A model generated the notes under the pieces. The model was given only the letters and a program-made list of their open reading frames with translations. It ran no database searches and was not told where the DNA came from. A DNA stretch of 16,648 bases, taken from positions 1-16,648 of the forward strand of contig JAZSPU010000023.1 of NCBI GenBank assembly GCA_045537575.1. Direction: 5' to 3'. Shown here piece after piece: positions 1-5,591 of the stretch; within the stretch, counting starts at the first letter, position 1; each line of letters begins with the position of its first letter. Origin of the DNA: SIG607 sp045537575 (GTDB lineage Bacteria > Bacillota > Clostridia > Oscillospirales > Acutalibacteraceae). The position numbers were made by a program, and so were the translations under genes.

Positions 1-384
1 GATTTAAGTGCAAAGCAACGCAGTATTATTACTAAATATTTGGATTATGCACGATGCTCGGGCCGATACCCGAGGGATTACTTAATCTCCGCAAGCGAAA
101 AAGACGGAGTCAAGCGTGAAAAGCGTTCTTTGCAGAACTGGATGAGTTATAACCGAAAAAGCTTCATAGTAGAAAACCGTGAAGATTTATACGAAGACGG
201 TGAAAAGAAAAGAACCGAGACAATCTCATGGCACGGACTCAGACACACCTATGCACAAAGAACCTATGCCGAAGCATTGCAAGAGACACCAAAGAAAGCA
301 CGAAAGATTGTAAGCGAAAACTTAGGCCACCATAGGACCGAAGTAACAAGAATCTATTTGGCTGATAAGCCACAGAAAAAGTAA
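1..384 (+). CDS. Tyrosine recombinase/integrase, C-terminal part (5' end outside window)
   Basis: The frame is open from base 1 to the stop at 382-384, giving about 127 residues of a C-terminal catalytic domain. Visible motifs are HGLRHTY (the H-x-x-R box, near 232-252), then ENLGHHRTEVTRIYL with the LGH histidine and the nucleophilic tyrosine near the C-terminus (about 352-357). These match the R-H-x-x-R-H-Y signature of the phage integrase family; the first catalytic arginine would lie upstream of the window. An internal TTG at 40 is probably not a real start. The enzyme would carry out strand exchange at the element's att sites. It lies about 1.2 kb from the sigK junction, but a second recombinase may sit further left, so its role at this junction is inferred. 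No promoter is visible. Confidence 0.88.
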   Translation, partial: DLSAKQRSIITKYLDYARCSGRYPRDYLISASEKDGVKREKRSLQNWMSYNRKSFIVENREDLYEDGEKKRTETISWHGLRHTYAQRTYAEALQETPKKARKIVSENLGHHRTEVTRIYLADKPQKK

Positions 385-511
385 GATATTAATTAAAATG
401 ATGAAGGAATTTTTTAAATTGACGACAATATCCTGCTGACGAAATCCGTAGGATTGATATATAGGGACAAAAAATAGGAAGTAACGGAAAAGCAAATTTA
501 ACAGAGTTCAG

Positions 512-660
512 ACTTGCAGGTTGCCCATCTGCAAGCATACATATCTTACATACCTTGCAAAACTCAAAGGCAAGGACAAGAAGGAGAAGTTTTAATTGAG
601 ATATGTAGAAAGGAAATCTTATGATGTATTTTTATATGCATCATCTGATTTGGGCAACTT
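512..660 (+). ncRNA. Possible structured RNA or leader: nested inverted repeats with a pseudoknot
   Basis: The 346-base gap between the recombinase and the next gene has no supported gene but many complementary blocks. These are CTTGCAG 513-519 with CTGCAAG 529-535; GTTGCCCA 520-527 (the loop of that hairpin) with TGGGCAAC 651-658; ACATATCT 539-546 with AGATATGT 599-606; CCTTGC 553-558 with GCAAGG 570-575; and ATGATG 621-626 with CATCAT 639-644. They nest consistently inside the 520/658 pairing and leave a possible pseudoknot. Strand is assumed from the flanking + genes. No Rfam family is recognised. It may be a regulatory RNA, a leader of the 731 gene, or recombination-site DNA. Confidence 0.35.
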
Positions 661-730
661 TCGTAAATAAACATAGGAATAGCGGACAACACCTCGCGCA
701 TATAGTTTATGCACATAGGAGGTTCTCGGT

Positions 731-943
731 ATGAAGACATTTGCACCGATTAACGTTATTGTCCACTATCCCACGACAGAAGAAGGATGGCGTGAACTAA
801 GACGGCGTGTAGCCGGTGTTCACGCCGATGGAGTACTTAATAGCATTTCTAAGTTAGATTGCCCAATCAGAGAAAAGGAAAGACTGCTTAATGCGATTAT
901 AAAAGATACAAAAGAACAGATTAAAGCTGAACAGAAAAAGTAG
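731..943 (+). CDS. Small protein of unknown function carried by the mobile element
   Basis: A 70-residue product with a good ribosome binding site (AGGAGG at 718-723, eight bases before the ATG). The N-terminus (FAPINVIVHYPTTEEGW) looks like a beta strand and turn. The remainder is a basic, charged helix-rich segment ending in a lysine/glutamine-rich tail. I believe similar small proteins accompany recombinases in clostridial integrative elements, but I cannot name a family or function. There is no signal peptide, membrane segment or cysteine cluster; one HAD motif occurs. It is followed after 13 bases by a strong hairpin. Its position between recombinase and regulator suggests an accessory role in the element, such as recombination directionality or maintenance, but this is a guess. 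Confidence 0.75.
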   Translation: MKTFAPINVIVHYPTTEEGWRELRRRVAGVHADGVLNSISKLDCPIREKERLLNAIIKDTKEQIKAEQKK

Positions 944-956
944 TCTGAAACAAGTT

Positions 957-984
957 GACCGCCTCACAAAAATGTGAGGCGGTC
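957..984. terminator. Hairpin between convergent genes, probable bidirectional terminator
   Basis: A perfect 12-bp stem GACCGCCTCACA / TGTGAGGCGGTC (957-968 / 973-984) has a four-base loop. It lies 13 bases after the small gene's stop and 5 bases after the stop of the opposing regulator. Neither side has a strong T-run, so termination efficiency is uncertain. Confidence 0.65.
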
Positions 985-989
985 GTCCG

Positions 990-1568
990 TTAAAGAGTGA
1001 TGCGATCCTTAAAATATTTCTCCCAAGATTTAAGACTAATTTGCTTTCGCTCACTTTCCCATAGCCTAATCATATTGGCATCTACGCCAACAAGCCTTGC
1101 AAACGGTCTTTTGCCGAGATTAAGACTTTCTCGGTTCTCTCGTATTAGTTTGCCTTGTCCGACTGCAATAAAGCGATTGTAATCGTCAAGAAGGTCATAT
1201 ACAGGGATATTATAGAGTTTGGAAAGCTTGTCCGCTGTCGTTTTATCAAAGCCGTTATGGTTGCCTGTTTCAAGATTTACGTATGTGCTGCGAGCAATGC
1301 CAACAATCTGTGCCACTTCTTTTTGCATAAGACCGAGCTTGTGTCGGCAAAAGCGTAAGCGGTCGGGGATGTTATCAATATCCTCGTAAGAATGATATTG
1401 CTTGTTAAATAACTGTGCTTCGAGAAGTTTTCTCGGCGCCATCAATCTAAAGCTTAAAACAAACAAGGGAGAATGTTTCGTTTTACCGTTTTCGGTGTGC
1501 GACATTATATACATATTTTCTGCCGTCTGCTCGGTAATTCTCCAATGGGGAGTTCTTTTCGTAACCAA
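990..1568 (-). CDS. XRE-family regulator with two helix-turn-helix domains, 5' end at the element boundary
   Basis: The 192-residue product has an N-terminal region (about 1-60, TKRTPHWRI and SPLFVLSFRLM) and then two HTH-like repeats. The first, about 67-125, contains LRFCRHKLGLMQKEVAQIVGIARSTYVNLETG; the second, about 135-190, contains LIRENRESLNLGKRPFARLVGVDANMIRLWES. Both resemble Cro/C1 (XRE) folds. A likely role is control of element genes such as the recombinase. The start is doubtful. The frame is open upstream of TTG 1568 to a stop at 1596-1598, inside the sigK junction, with no ATG or convincing ribosome binding site. ATG codons at 1514 and 1505 would drop conserved-looking N-terminal sequence. 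The true start may lie on the other end of the element and be joined only in the excised circle. Confidence 0.8.
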   Translation of the reverse strand: MVTKRTPHWRITEQTAENMYIMSHTENGKTKHSPLFVLSFRLMAPRKLLEAQLFNKQYHSYEDIDNIPDRLRFCRHKLGLMQKEVAQIVGIARSTYVNLETGNHNGFDKTTADKLSKLYNIPVYDLLDDYNRFIAVGQGKLIRENRESLNLGKRPFARLVGVDANMIRLWESERKQISLKSWEKYFKDRITL

Positions 1569-1921
1569 AAACTCATTTGTGATAGGGTTGCATTTTCAAT
1601 ACATCTTGCGGCGTAGGTTGCCAACCTACTGCCCTTTTCGGCATTAAAGGTTGATACTCCTTTAATAAGTCCTATTGTTCCTATTGAAATAAGGTCATCC
1701 TGATTTTCGTTGGTATAATATTTTTTTGAAATATGGGCGACTAATCTTAAATTGTGTTCGATAAGCTTATTTCTCGCTTCTATGTCACCCTGATTGCTTT
1801 TTATTAGTAATTCTTTTTCTTCTTTTGCGCTTAGCGGCGGCGGAAAATTACCGCTTTTTGCTACGTGTAACGCAAGGAAAAAGATACCCGAAAAAATCTT
1901 TTCTAAAAATGCCCAAAACAT
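1505..1921 (-). CDS. sigK: RNA polymerase sporulation sigma factor K, N-terminal part only, interrupted by the mobile element
   Basis: The first 110 residues match pro-sigma-K. A hydrophobic pro-sequence (MFWAFLEKIFSGIFFLALHV) is followed by FPPPLS, EARNKLIEHNLRLVAHISKK and DLISIGTIGLIK, then LATYAARCIEN (sigma regions 1.2 to 2). IEHNLRLVAHI and YAARC distinguish it from sigma-E. After N110 (codon 1592-1594) homology stops and about 28 unrelated residues run to a stop at 1505-1507. Full-length sigma-K is about 230-240 residues, so the end of region 2 and all of regions 3 and 4 are absent. ATG 1921 has an AGAGGGG ribosome binding site five bases upstream; the in-frame TTG at 1942 is less likely. 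Sigma-K is the late mother-cell sigma factor. The split form would be inactive until rejoined by excision. Confidence 0.9.
   Translation of the reverse strand: MFWAFLEKIFSGIFFLALHVAKSGNFPPPLSAKEEKELLIKSNQGDIEARNKLIEHNLRLVAHISKKYYTNENQDDLISIGTIGLIKGVSTFNAEKGSRLATYAARCIENATLSQMSFWLRKELPIGELPSRRQKICI
1589..1597. other. Attachment junction of the element within sigK
   Basis: On the minus strand the last codons fitting sigma-K are ATT GAA AAT, and the next base G could be the first base of the expected Glu codon. The sequence AATGC (1594-1590) therefore marks the edge. From memory, B. subtilis skin recombines at AATGA in the same Asn-Glu codons. The exact crossover cannot be fixed without the other end. 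Confidence 0.6.
1614..1630. repeat. Palindrome in sigK coding sequence next to the junction
   Basis: GTAGGTTGCCAACCTAC has two 8-base arms around a single central base and lies about 20 bases from the junction. It spans the codons for S-R-L-A-T-Y. It could be a recombinase or accessory-protein binding site, or a chance result of codon choice. Confidence 0.45.
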
Positions 1922-1961
1922 AAAAACCCCTCTTTCCTTCAATATATATGAAGAAAAGAGG
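1922..1961 (-). terminator. Hairpin plus T-run between the SDR gene and sigK, overlapping the sigK ribosome binding site
   Basis: On the minus strand, arms CCTCTTTTCTTC (1961-1950) and GAAGGAAAGAGG (1940-1929) pair over 12 positions with one G-U. The loop is AT-rich, and GG and five Ts run straight into the sigK ATG. It can terminate the upstream dehydrogenase transcript and would hide the sigK Shine-Dalgarno in read-through RNA. Confidence 0.5.
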
Positions 1962-1981
1962 AAGTTATTGCAGGTCCGTCT

Positions 1982-2749
1982 TTAAGTTTTTGCGAATTTC
2001 ATAATAAGGGCGGTGGGTAAAATTTTGGAAAGAACCCTATAAAATTTGAAAAGAAGTTTCGGAGTATATACCGCCTTTTTCTTTGCCGACATTTTAAGGG
2101 ATTTTTGCGCAACCTTTGCGGGATTTGCTCGGGGAAGACTATCGAACATTTTAGAGGTGCCCTTTTTAATATTTGCAACGGGTAAAAATTCGGTATCCAT
2201 AGGTCCGGGGCAAACAGCCAAAACGTTTAATTTTTTACCGCTTAATTTAAATTCCTCGCGAAGCGCACGGCTGAAGCTTAAAACGTAAGCCTTTGTGGAG
2301 CTATATACTGCCATACGGGCATTGGGAGCAAAGGAAGCAATAGACGCTATATTGATTATTTCGCCGTCCTTTTCCATATAGGGAAGGCAAAGACGGGTAA
2401 CGGCTGTAAGGGAAACACAGTTAAGGGTAACCTGATCGGCGCAGTCCTTTGTGGGTATGTTTTCAAAATAATCAAGCTTTCCAAAGCCTGCATTGTTTAT
2501 AAGATATTTTATTTCGGGAACGCTGTCCTTTAAAACCTGAGTAAGCTCGTCCTTGTAGGCTTCGTTTGTAAGGTCTAAAGGCAAAATAAAGCATTTATCC
2601 TCGCCCAGTTCATTAGCCAGTGCCTCTAGCTTTTCTCTTCTTCTTGCAATAAGCCAAAAAGATTCAATATCGGGGCAACGCTTTTTTATGGCTAGTGCAA
2701 ACTCTCTGCCAAGTCCTGAGGAAGCCCCCGTAATAATTGCTGTAATCAT
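1982..2749 (-). CDS. Short-chain dehydrogenase/reductase (SDR family, DltE/YqjQ-like)
   Basis: A 255-residue product of classical SDR length. It has the cofactor motif TGASSGLG (about residues 7-14), NNAGFG (about 88-93), the catalytic serine in IASIASFAP and the catalytic YSSTK (Tyr-x-x-x-Lys), followed by CPGPMDTEF. RR at about 37-38 after the second strand suggests NADP(H) preference. It would be a cytoplasmic oxidoreductase; the substrate cannot be told. The C-terminus (LLFKFYRVLSKILPTALIMKF) is hydrophobic and amphipathic, as in SDRs that touch membranes. ATG 2749 is chosen because AAGGGTG lies just upstream and MITAIITGASSG is the normal N-terminus; the longer frame to 2806 crosses its promoter. 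It is a monocistron with its own promoter and lies directly upstream of sigK. Confidence 0.88.
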   Translation of the reverse strand: MITAIITGASSGLGREFALAIKKRCPDIESFWLIARRREKLEALANELGEDKCFILPLDLTNEAYKDELTQVLKDSVPEIKYLINNAGFGKLDYFENIPTKDCADQVTLNCVSLTAVTRLCLPYMEKDGEIINIASIASFAPNARMAVYSSTKAYVLSFSRALREEFKLSGKKLNVLAVCPGPMDTEFLPVANIKKGTSKMFDSLPRANPAKVAQKSLKMSAKKKAVYTPKLLFKFYRVLSKILPTALIMKFAKT

Positions 2750-2777
2750 AGTTTTCACCCTTTTTACTTTTTTAAAT

Positions 2778-2806
2778 ATTGTAGCATAAAAGGAGAAAAT
2801 TATCAA
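2778..2806 (-). promoter_or_regulatory. Sigma-A-type promoter of the SDR gene
   Basis: On the minus strand TTGATA (2806-2801) and TACAAT (2783-2778) are separated by exactly 17 bases, 28 bases upstream of the start codon. It is arranged back to back with the rplU promoter. Confidence 0.75.
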
Positions 2807-2819
2807 TAAAAAATAATGC

Positions 2820-2848
2820 TTGACACATAATAACTATTGTGGTATAAT
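2820..2848 (+). promoter_or_regulatory. Sigma-A promoter of the rplU operon
   Basis: Consensus TTGACA (2820-2825) and TATAAT (2843-2848) with a 17-base spacer. Both hexamers are perfect, as expected for a ribosomal protein operon. Confidence 0.9.
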
Positions 2849-2855
2849 CGTTAAG

Positions 2856-2940
2856 CCGCATATTGAAGGCTTGTTAAGTTATGCCCTTTTTGGCATACGC
2901 CTTACTGTAGCGAGACTGAAATTAAGGCAGGTGCAACAAA
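2856..2940 (+). promoter_or_regulatory. L21 leader RNA upstream of rplU
   Basis: The 5' untranslated region of about 85 bases folds into two hairpins: TATGCC / GGCATA (2880-2885 / 2892-2897) and GCCTTA / TAAGGC (2899-2904 / 2923-2928). The second ends at the AGGTG ribosome binding site. Position, size and the conserved tail next to GGTGCAACA fit the Firmicutes L21 leader (Rfam L21_leader), thought to mediate autogenous control by L21. The family call is from memory. Confidence 0.7.
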
Positions 2941-3246
2941 ATGTACGCAATTATCGAAACCGGCGGAAAACAGTACCGTGTAGCTGACGGTGATGTTATC
3001 TACGTTGAGAAGCTCGAAGCTGAAGTTGACAGCGAAGTTGTTTTTGACAAAGTTATCGCTATCAATAACGGTGAACTTAAAGTAGGTGCTCCTTATGTTG
3101 AGGGCGCTGCTGTTAAGGGCGTTGTTCTCAAAAACGGCAAGGGTAAGAAGGTAACAGTATTTACCTACAAGCCTAAGAAGGGCTGTGCTCGTAAAAAGGG
3201 CCACAGACAGCCGTACACCAAGGTTGAAATCAAGGCTATCGGTTAA
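2941..3246 (+). CDS. rplU: 50S ribosomal protein L21
   Basis: The 101-residue product has the normal length and begins MYAIIETGGKQYRVADGDVI, the L21 signature. It continues with GAPYVEGAAVKG, KVTVFTYKPKKG and the basic C-terminal RKKGHRQPYTKVEI, which contacts 23S rRNA. It is the first gene of the rplU-prp-rpmA cluster, the standard Firmicutes order. Expression is driven by a consensus promoter and probably controlled through the leader RNA. AGGTG lies about eight bases before the ATG. Confidence 0.97.
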   Translation: MYAIIETGGKQYRVADGDVIYVEKLEAEVDSEVVFDKVIAINNGELKVGAPYVEGAAVKGVVLKNGKGKKVTVFTYKPKKGCARKKGHRQPYTKVEIKAIG

Positions 3247-3251
3247 TCATT

Positions 3252-3569
3252 ATGACCGAGATTAAATTTTACGCTGACAAAAGCAAACTGTACGGCTTTT
3301 GGATTAGCGGTCACAGTTCACAGGACTGTGACGATGAAGAAGGCAAAATCCTTTGTTCCGCTATTTCTTCCGCATCATATATGACGGCAAATACCATCAG
3401 CGAAATTATCGGTGATAGTATAGAGGCTCAGGTGGATGACGGTTTTATGGAAATAAGGGTAAGTAACCCCAGTGAAAAATCACAGGCGGTGCTTAGTGGC
3501 TTTAAGCTTCATATGGAGCAGCTTTGTCTTCAGTTTAGTGACAGAATATCTATACTTTCGGAGGTGTAG
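3252..3569 (+). CDS. prp: Ribosomal-processing cysteine protease Prp
   Basis: The 105-residue product has the Prp (YsxB/DUF464) catalytic pair: His21 in SGHSSQD and Cys35 in GKILCSAISS, separated by the usual short acidic loop. Prp removes the N-terminal extension of ribosomal protein L27 before or during 50S assembly. Its substrate gene rpmA follows directly, and that protein carries the extension, so enzyme and substrate agree. It starts 5 bases after rplU stops, suggesting translational coupling, and its 3' end contains the rpmA ribosome binding site. Confidence 0.94.
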   Translation: MTEIKFYADKSKLYGFWISGHSSQDCDDEEGKILCSAISSASYMTANTISEIIGDSIEAQVDDGFMEIRVSNPSEKSQAVLSGFKLHMEQLCLQFSDRISILSEV

Positions 3570-3571
3570 TC

Positions 3572-3856
3572 ATGTTAAAGATTAACATTCAGTTATTCGC
3601 CCATAAAAAAGGTATGGGTTCTACCAAGAACGGCCGTGACAGTGAGTCTAAGCGTCTTGGTGTTAAACGTGCCGACGGTCAGTTCGTATTAGCAGGTAAC
3701 ATCCTCGTACGTCAGCGCGGTACACATATCCACGCAGGCAATAATGTTGGCAAGGGTTCTGACGACACACTTTTCGCACTTATTGACGGAAAGGTTAAGT
3801 TTGAACGCGTAGGCCGTGACCGTAAACAGGTTAGCATTTACGCTGTAGAGCAGTAA
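3572..3856 (+). CDS. rpmA: 50S ribosomal protein L27 with cleavable N-terminal extension
   Basis: A 94-residue product with the L27 core HKKGMGSTKNGRDSESKRLG, GTHIHAGNNVGKGSDDTLFA and KVKFERVGRDRK. The first nine residues, MLKINIQLF, form the Firmicutes-type extension absent from E. coli L27. Prp is expected to cut between F9 and A10, exposing the tail that reaches the peptidyl transferase centre. The ribosome binding site GGAGGTG (3560-3566) overlaps the end of prp. A strong terminator follows. Confidence 0.97.
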   Translation: MLKINIQLFAHKKGMGSTKNGRDSESKRLGVKRADGQFVLAGNILVRQRGTHIHAGNNVGKGSDDTLFALIDGKVKFERVGRDRKQVSIYAVEQ

Positions 3857-3866
3857 ATCAAATTGA

Positions 3867-3898
3867 GGCTCAGGTGGATTCCTGAGCCTTTTTATTTT
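3867..3898 (+). terminator. Intrinsic terminator after rpmA
   Basis: The 8-bp stem GGCTCAGG / CCTGAGCC (3867-3874 / 3881-3888) is followed by TTTTTATTTT. It ends the rplU-prp-rpmA transcript 10 bases after the rpmA stop. The obgE gene begins only about 20 bases downstream with no obvious promoter, so partial read-through probably feeds it. Confidence 0.88.
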
Positions 3899-3916
3899 AA
3901 AAAAGGTTGATTTTTT

Positions 3917-5194
3917 ATGTTTATAGACGTAGCAAAAATTCATCTTAAAGCAGGAAACGGCGGTAACGGCTGTGTTTCCTTTCACAGAGAAAAATATGTA
4001 GCGGCAGGCGGTCCCGATGGAGGAGACGGCGGCAGAGGCGGTAATATCGTCTTTAAGGCTGATGATAACCTTTCAACCCTTGCCGACTTTAGATATAAAA
4101 GAAAATACTGTGCCGATAACGGTGAAAACGGTAAGGCTTCACGCTGTACCGGTAAGTCTGCTGGGGACCTTGTTATAAACGTGCCGAGAGGTACTCTTAT
4201 AAAGGATGCTGAAAGCGGAAAGGTTATTGCCGATATTTCTGATGATGAGCCCGTTATAATTGCGCGAGGCGGTAACGGCGGTTTTGGTAATCAGCACTTT
4301 GGACACGCTACCCGTCAGGTGCCCCGTTTTGCAAAGCCCGGCGCCCCCGGTGACGAGCTTGACGTTACTTTGGAGCTTAAACTGTTAGCCGACGTAGGAC
4401 TAATCGGCTTTCCTAACGTTGGTAAATCTACACTTGTATCGGTTGTAAGCGAGGCTAAGCCTAAAATTGCTAACTATCACTTCACCACCCTTACTCCCGT
4501 TTTGGGCGTTGTAAGAATGGGAGAGGGCAGTTCCTTTGTTATGGCTGATATCCCCGGTCTTATTGAGGGCGCAGGCGAAGGCATTGGCCTTGGTCACGAA
4601 TTTTTAAGACACGTTGAAAGATGCAGACTTCTTGTTCACGTTGTGGATATTGCAGGAAGCGAAGGCAGAGATCCCATTGATGATTTTAATAAAATCAATA
4701 AGGAGCTTAAGGTATTCAGCGAGGAATTAAGCCACGCTCCCCAGATAGTTGTTGGTAATAAATGCGATTTAACTGATGATGAAACTGTGGAAAAAATCGG
4801 CAAACAGTTTAGGGAAATGGGTTATGAGTTCTTTCCCATTATGGCTCCTATTAAAGAGGGCACAGGTGAGCTTATAAACCATATTGCCGCTGAGCTTGAT
4901 AAGCTTCCACCCGTAAAGCGTTACGAAAGTGAAATAGAACCTTTTGAGACCGTTGTTGTTAAGAAGGAACTTCGTACCTTTACCGTAAGAAAAGAGAACG
5001 GCGAATATTTTGTTGAAAACTGCGACTGGATTGAGCGCATTATGAATACTGTTGACCCTGATGATTATGAGTCTCTGCAGTATTTTGAAAGGGTGCTTCG
5101 TTCAAGCGGTATTATTAAAGCTCTTATTCGCGAGGGCGTTCAGGAAGGCGACGTCGTTCACGTGAACGATTTTGAATTTGAATATGTATTATAG
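3917..5194 (+). CDS. obgE: GTPase Obg/ObgE (ribosome assembly GTPase CgtA)
   Basis: A full-length 425-residue protein with all three Obg modules. The glycine-rich Obg fold spans 1-158 (AGNGGNGCVSFHREKY, GGPDGGDGGRGGN). The G domain has G1 GFPNVGKST (164-172), a switch region with TTLTP, G3 DIPGLIEGA (211-219) and G4 NKCD (281-284). The C-terminal OCT domain covers about 343-422. It is a GTPase of late 50S assembly and stress/sporulation control, and its position after rpmA is the conserved context. The ribosome binding site is weak (AAAAGGTTG before T-rich spacing), but the N-terminus MFIDVAKIHLKAG matches the family exactly. Confidence 0.97.
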   Translation: MFIDVAKIHLKAGNGGNGCVSFHREKYVAAGGPDGGDGGRGGNIVFKADDNLSTLADFRYKRKYCADNGENGKASRCTGKSAGDLVINVPRGTLIKDAESGKVIADISDDEPVIIARGGNGGFGNQHFGHATRQVPRFAKPGAPGDELDVTLELKLLADVGLIGFPNVGKSTLVSVVSEAKPKIANYHFTTLTPVLGVVRMGEGSSFVMADIPGLIEGAGEGIGLGHEFLRHVERCRLLVHVVDIAGSEGRDPIDDFNKINKELKVFSEELSHAPQIVVGNKCDLTDDETVEKIGKQFREMGYEFFPIMAPIKEGTGELINHIAAELDKLPPVKRYESEIEPFETVVVKKELRTFTVRKENGEYFVENCDWIERIMNTVDPDDYESLQYFERVLRSSGIIKALIREGVQEGDVVHVNDFEFEYVL

Positions 5195-5579
5195 TAAAGA
5201 AAAAGTAAGGCTTTTAAGTCCGTCAACACTTTCTTTTGTGGGTGATGCGGTTTTTGGGCTTTTGGTACGTGAAAGACTTGCTGAAATTAACCGTCCGTCA
5301 GGTGAGCTTCACTCTGCATCGGTGCCTTTTGTCAGCGCAAACGGACAGGTAAAGGCATATGAGCTTATTAAAGACGTACTTTCCGAAGAAGAAACTGCCA
5401 TATTCAAACGCGGCAGAAATTTTCATACGGGCAGAAGCCCTAAAAATGCCAGTCACGGCAATTATCATATTGCAACAGGTGTAGAAACGCTTTTCGGCTA
5501 TCTTCATTTGTGTGGCGAAAATGAACGTGTTAATGAACTTTTTTCACTAATATGGGAGGATTTTTCGGCAACAATATAA
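5184..5579 (+). CDS. mrnC: Mini-ribonuclease III
   Basis: A 131-residue product from ATG 5184, the size of Mini-III: an RNase III catalytic domain without a double-stranded RNA-binding domain. Motifs are LSFVGDAVFGLLVRERL (catalytic Asp in GDAVF), KRGRNFHTGRSPKNAS, and TGVETLFGYLHL with the second acidic residue. In B. subtilis Mini-III matures 23S rRNA ends, a fit with the preceding ribosome genes. It overlaps the 3' end of obgE by 11 bases and has no clear ribosome binding site, so coupled translation is likely. A TTG at 5172 is an alternative start. In many Firmicutes mrnC follows cysS; here it follows obgE. Confidence 0.9.
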   Translation: MYYSKEKVRLLSPSTLSFVGDAVFGLLVRERLAEINRPSGELHSASVPFVSANGQVKAYELIKDVLSEEETAIFKRGRNFHTGRSPKNASHGNYHIATGVETLFGYLHLCGENERVNELFSLIWEDFSATI

Positions 5580-5591
5580 TTGGTGTTGCTT

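Larger units (their letters stand above)
1..1591. mobile_element. Right-hand part of an integrated element interrupting sigK (skin-like sigK intervening element)
   Basis: The stretch carries a tyrosine recombinase C-terminus, a small gene of unknown function and an XRE-type regulator. It stops abruptly inside the sigK reading frame, where sigma-K homology ends after codon 110 (IEN, 1592-1594). Everything right of this point is ordinary chromosome. Only one end is in the window; the other end, the rest of the element and the 3' part of sigK must lie left of base 1 or elsewhere. Known: the B. subtilis and Clostridioides difficile skin elements split sigK and are excised in the mother cell. Inferred: this is a related or convergent element. 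A plain integrative element that happened to land in sigK is the main alternative. Confidence 0.75.

Noticed and set aside
564..746. 60-codon minus-strand frame across the inverted-repeat region and the start of the small + gene
   Set aside because: No ribosome binding site, no recognisable protein features, and it overlaps the ribosome binding site of the better-supported 731 gene.
1943..1985. A sigma-E-type promoter for sigK with -35-like ATAAC and -10-like CATATATATT
   Set aside because: The -10 match is imperfect and the start would fall almost on the Shine-Dalgarno. I keep it only as a hypothesis in the findings and do not list it as a promoter.
3423..3879. Exact 15-base direct repeat GAGGCTCAGGTGGAT at 3423-3437 (inside prp) and 3865-3879 (in the rpmA terminator)
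   Set aside because: A single pair of this length is only mildly unlikely in a window of this size, and each copy is explained by its own context (coding sequence and terminator stem).
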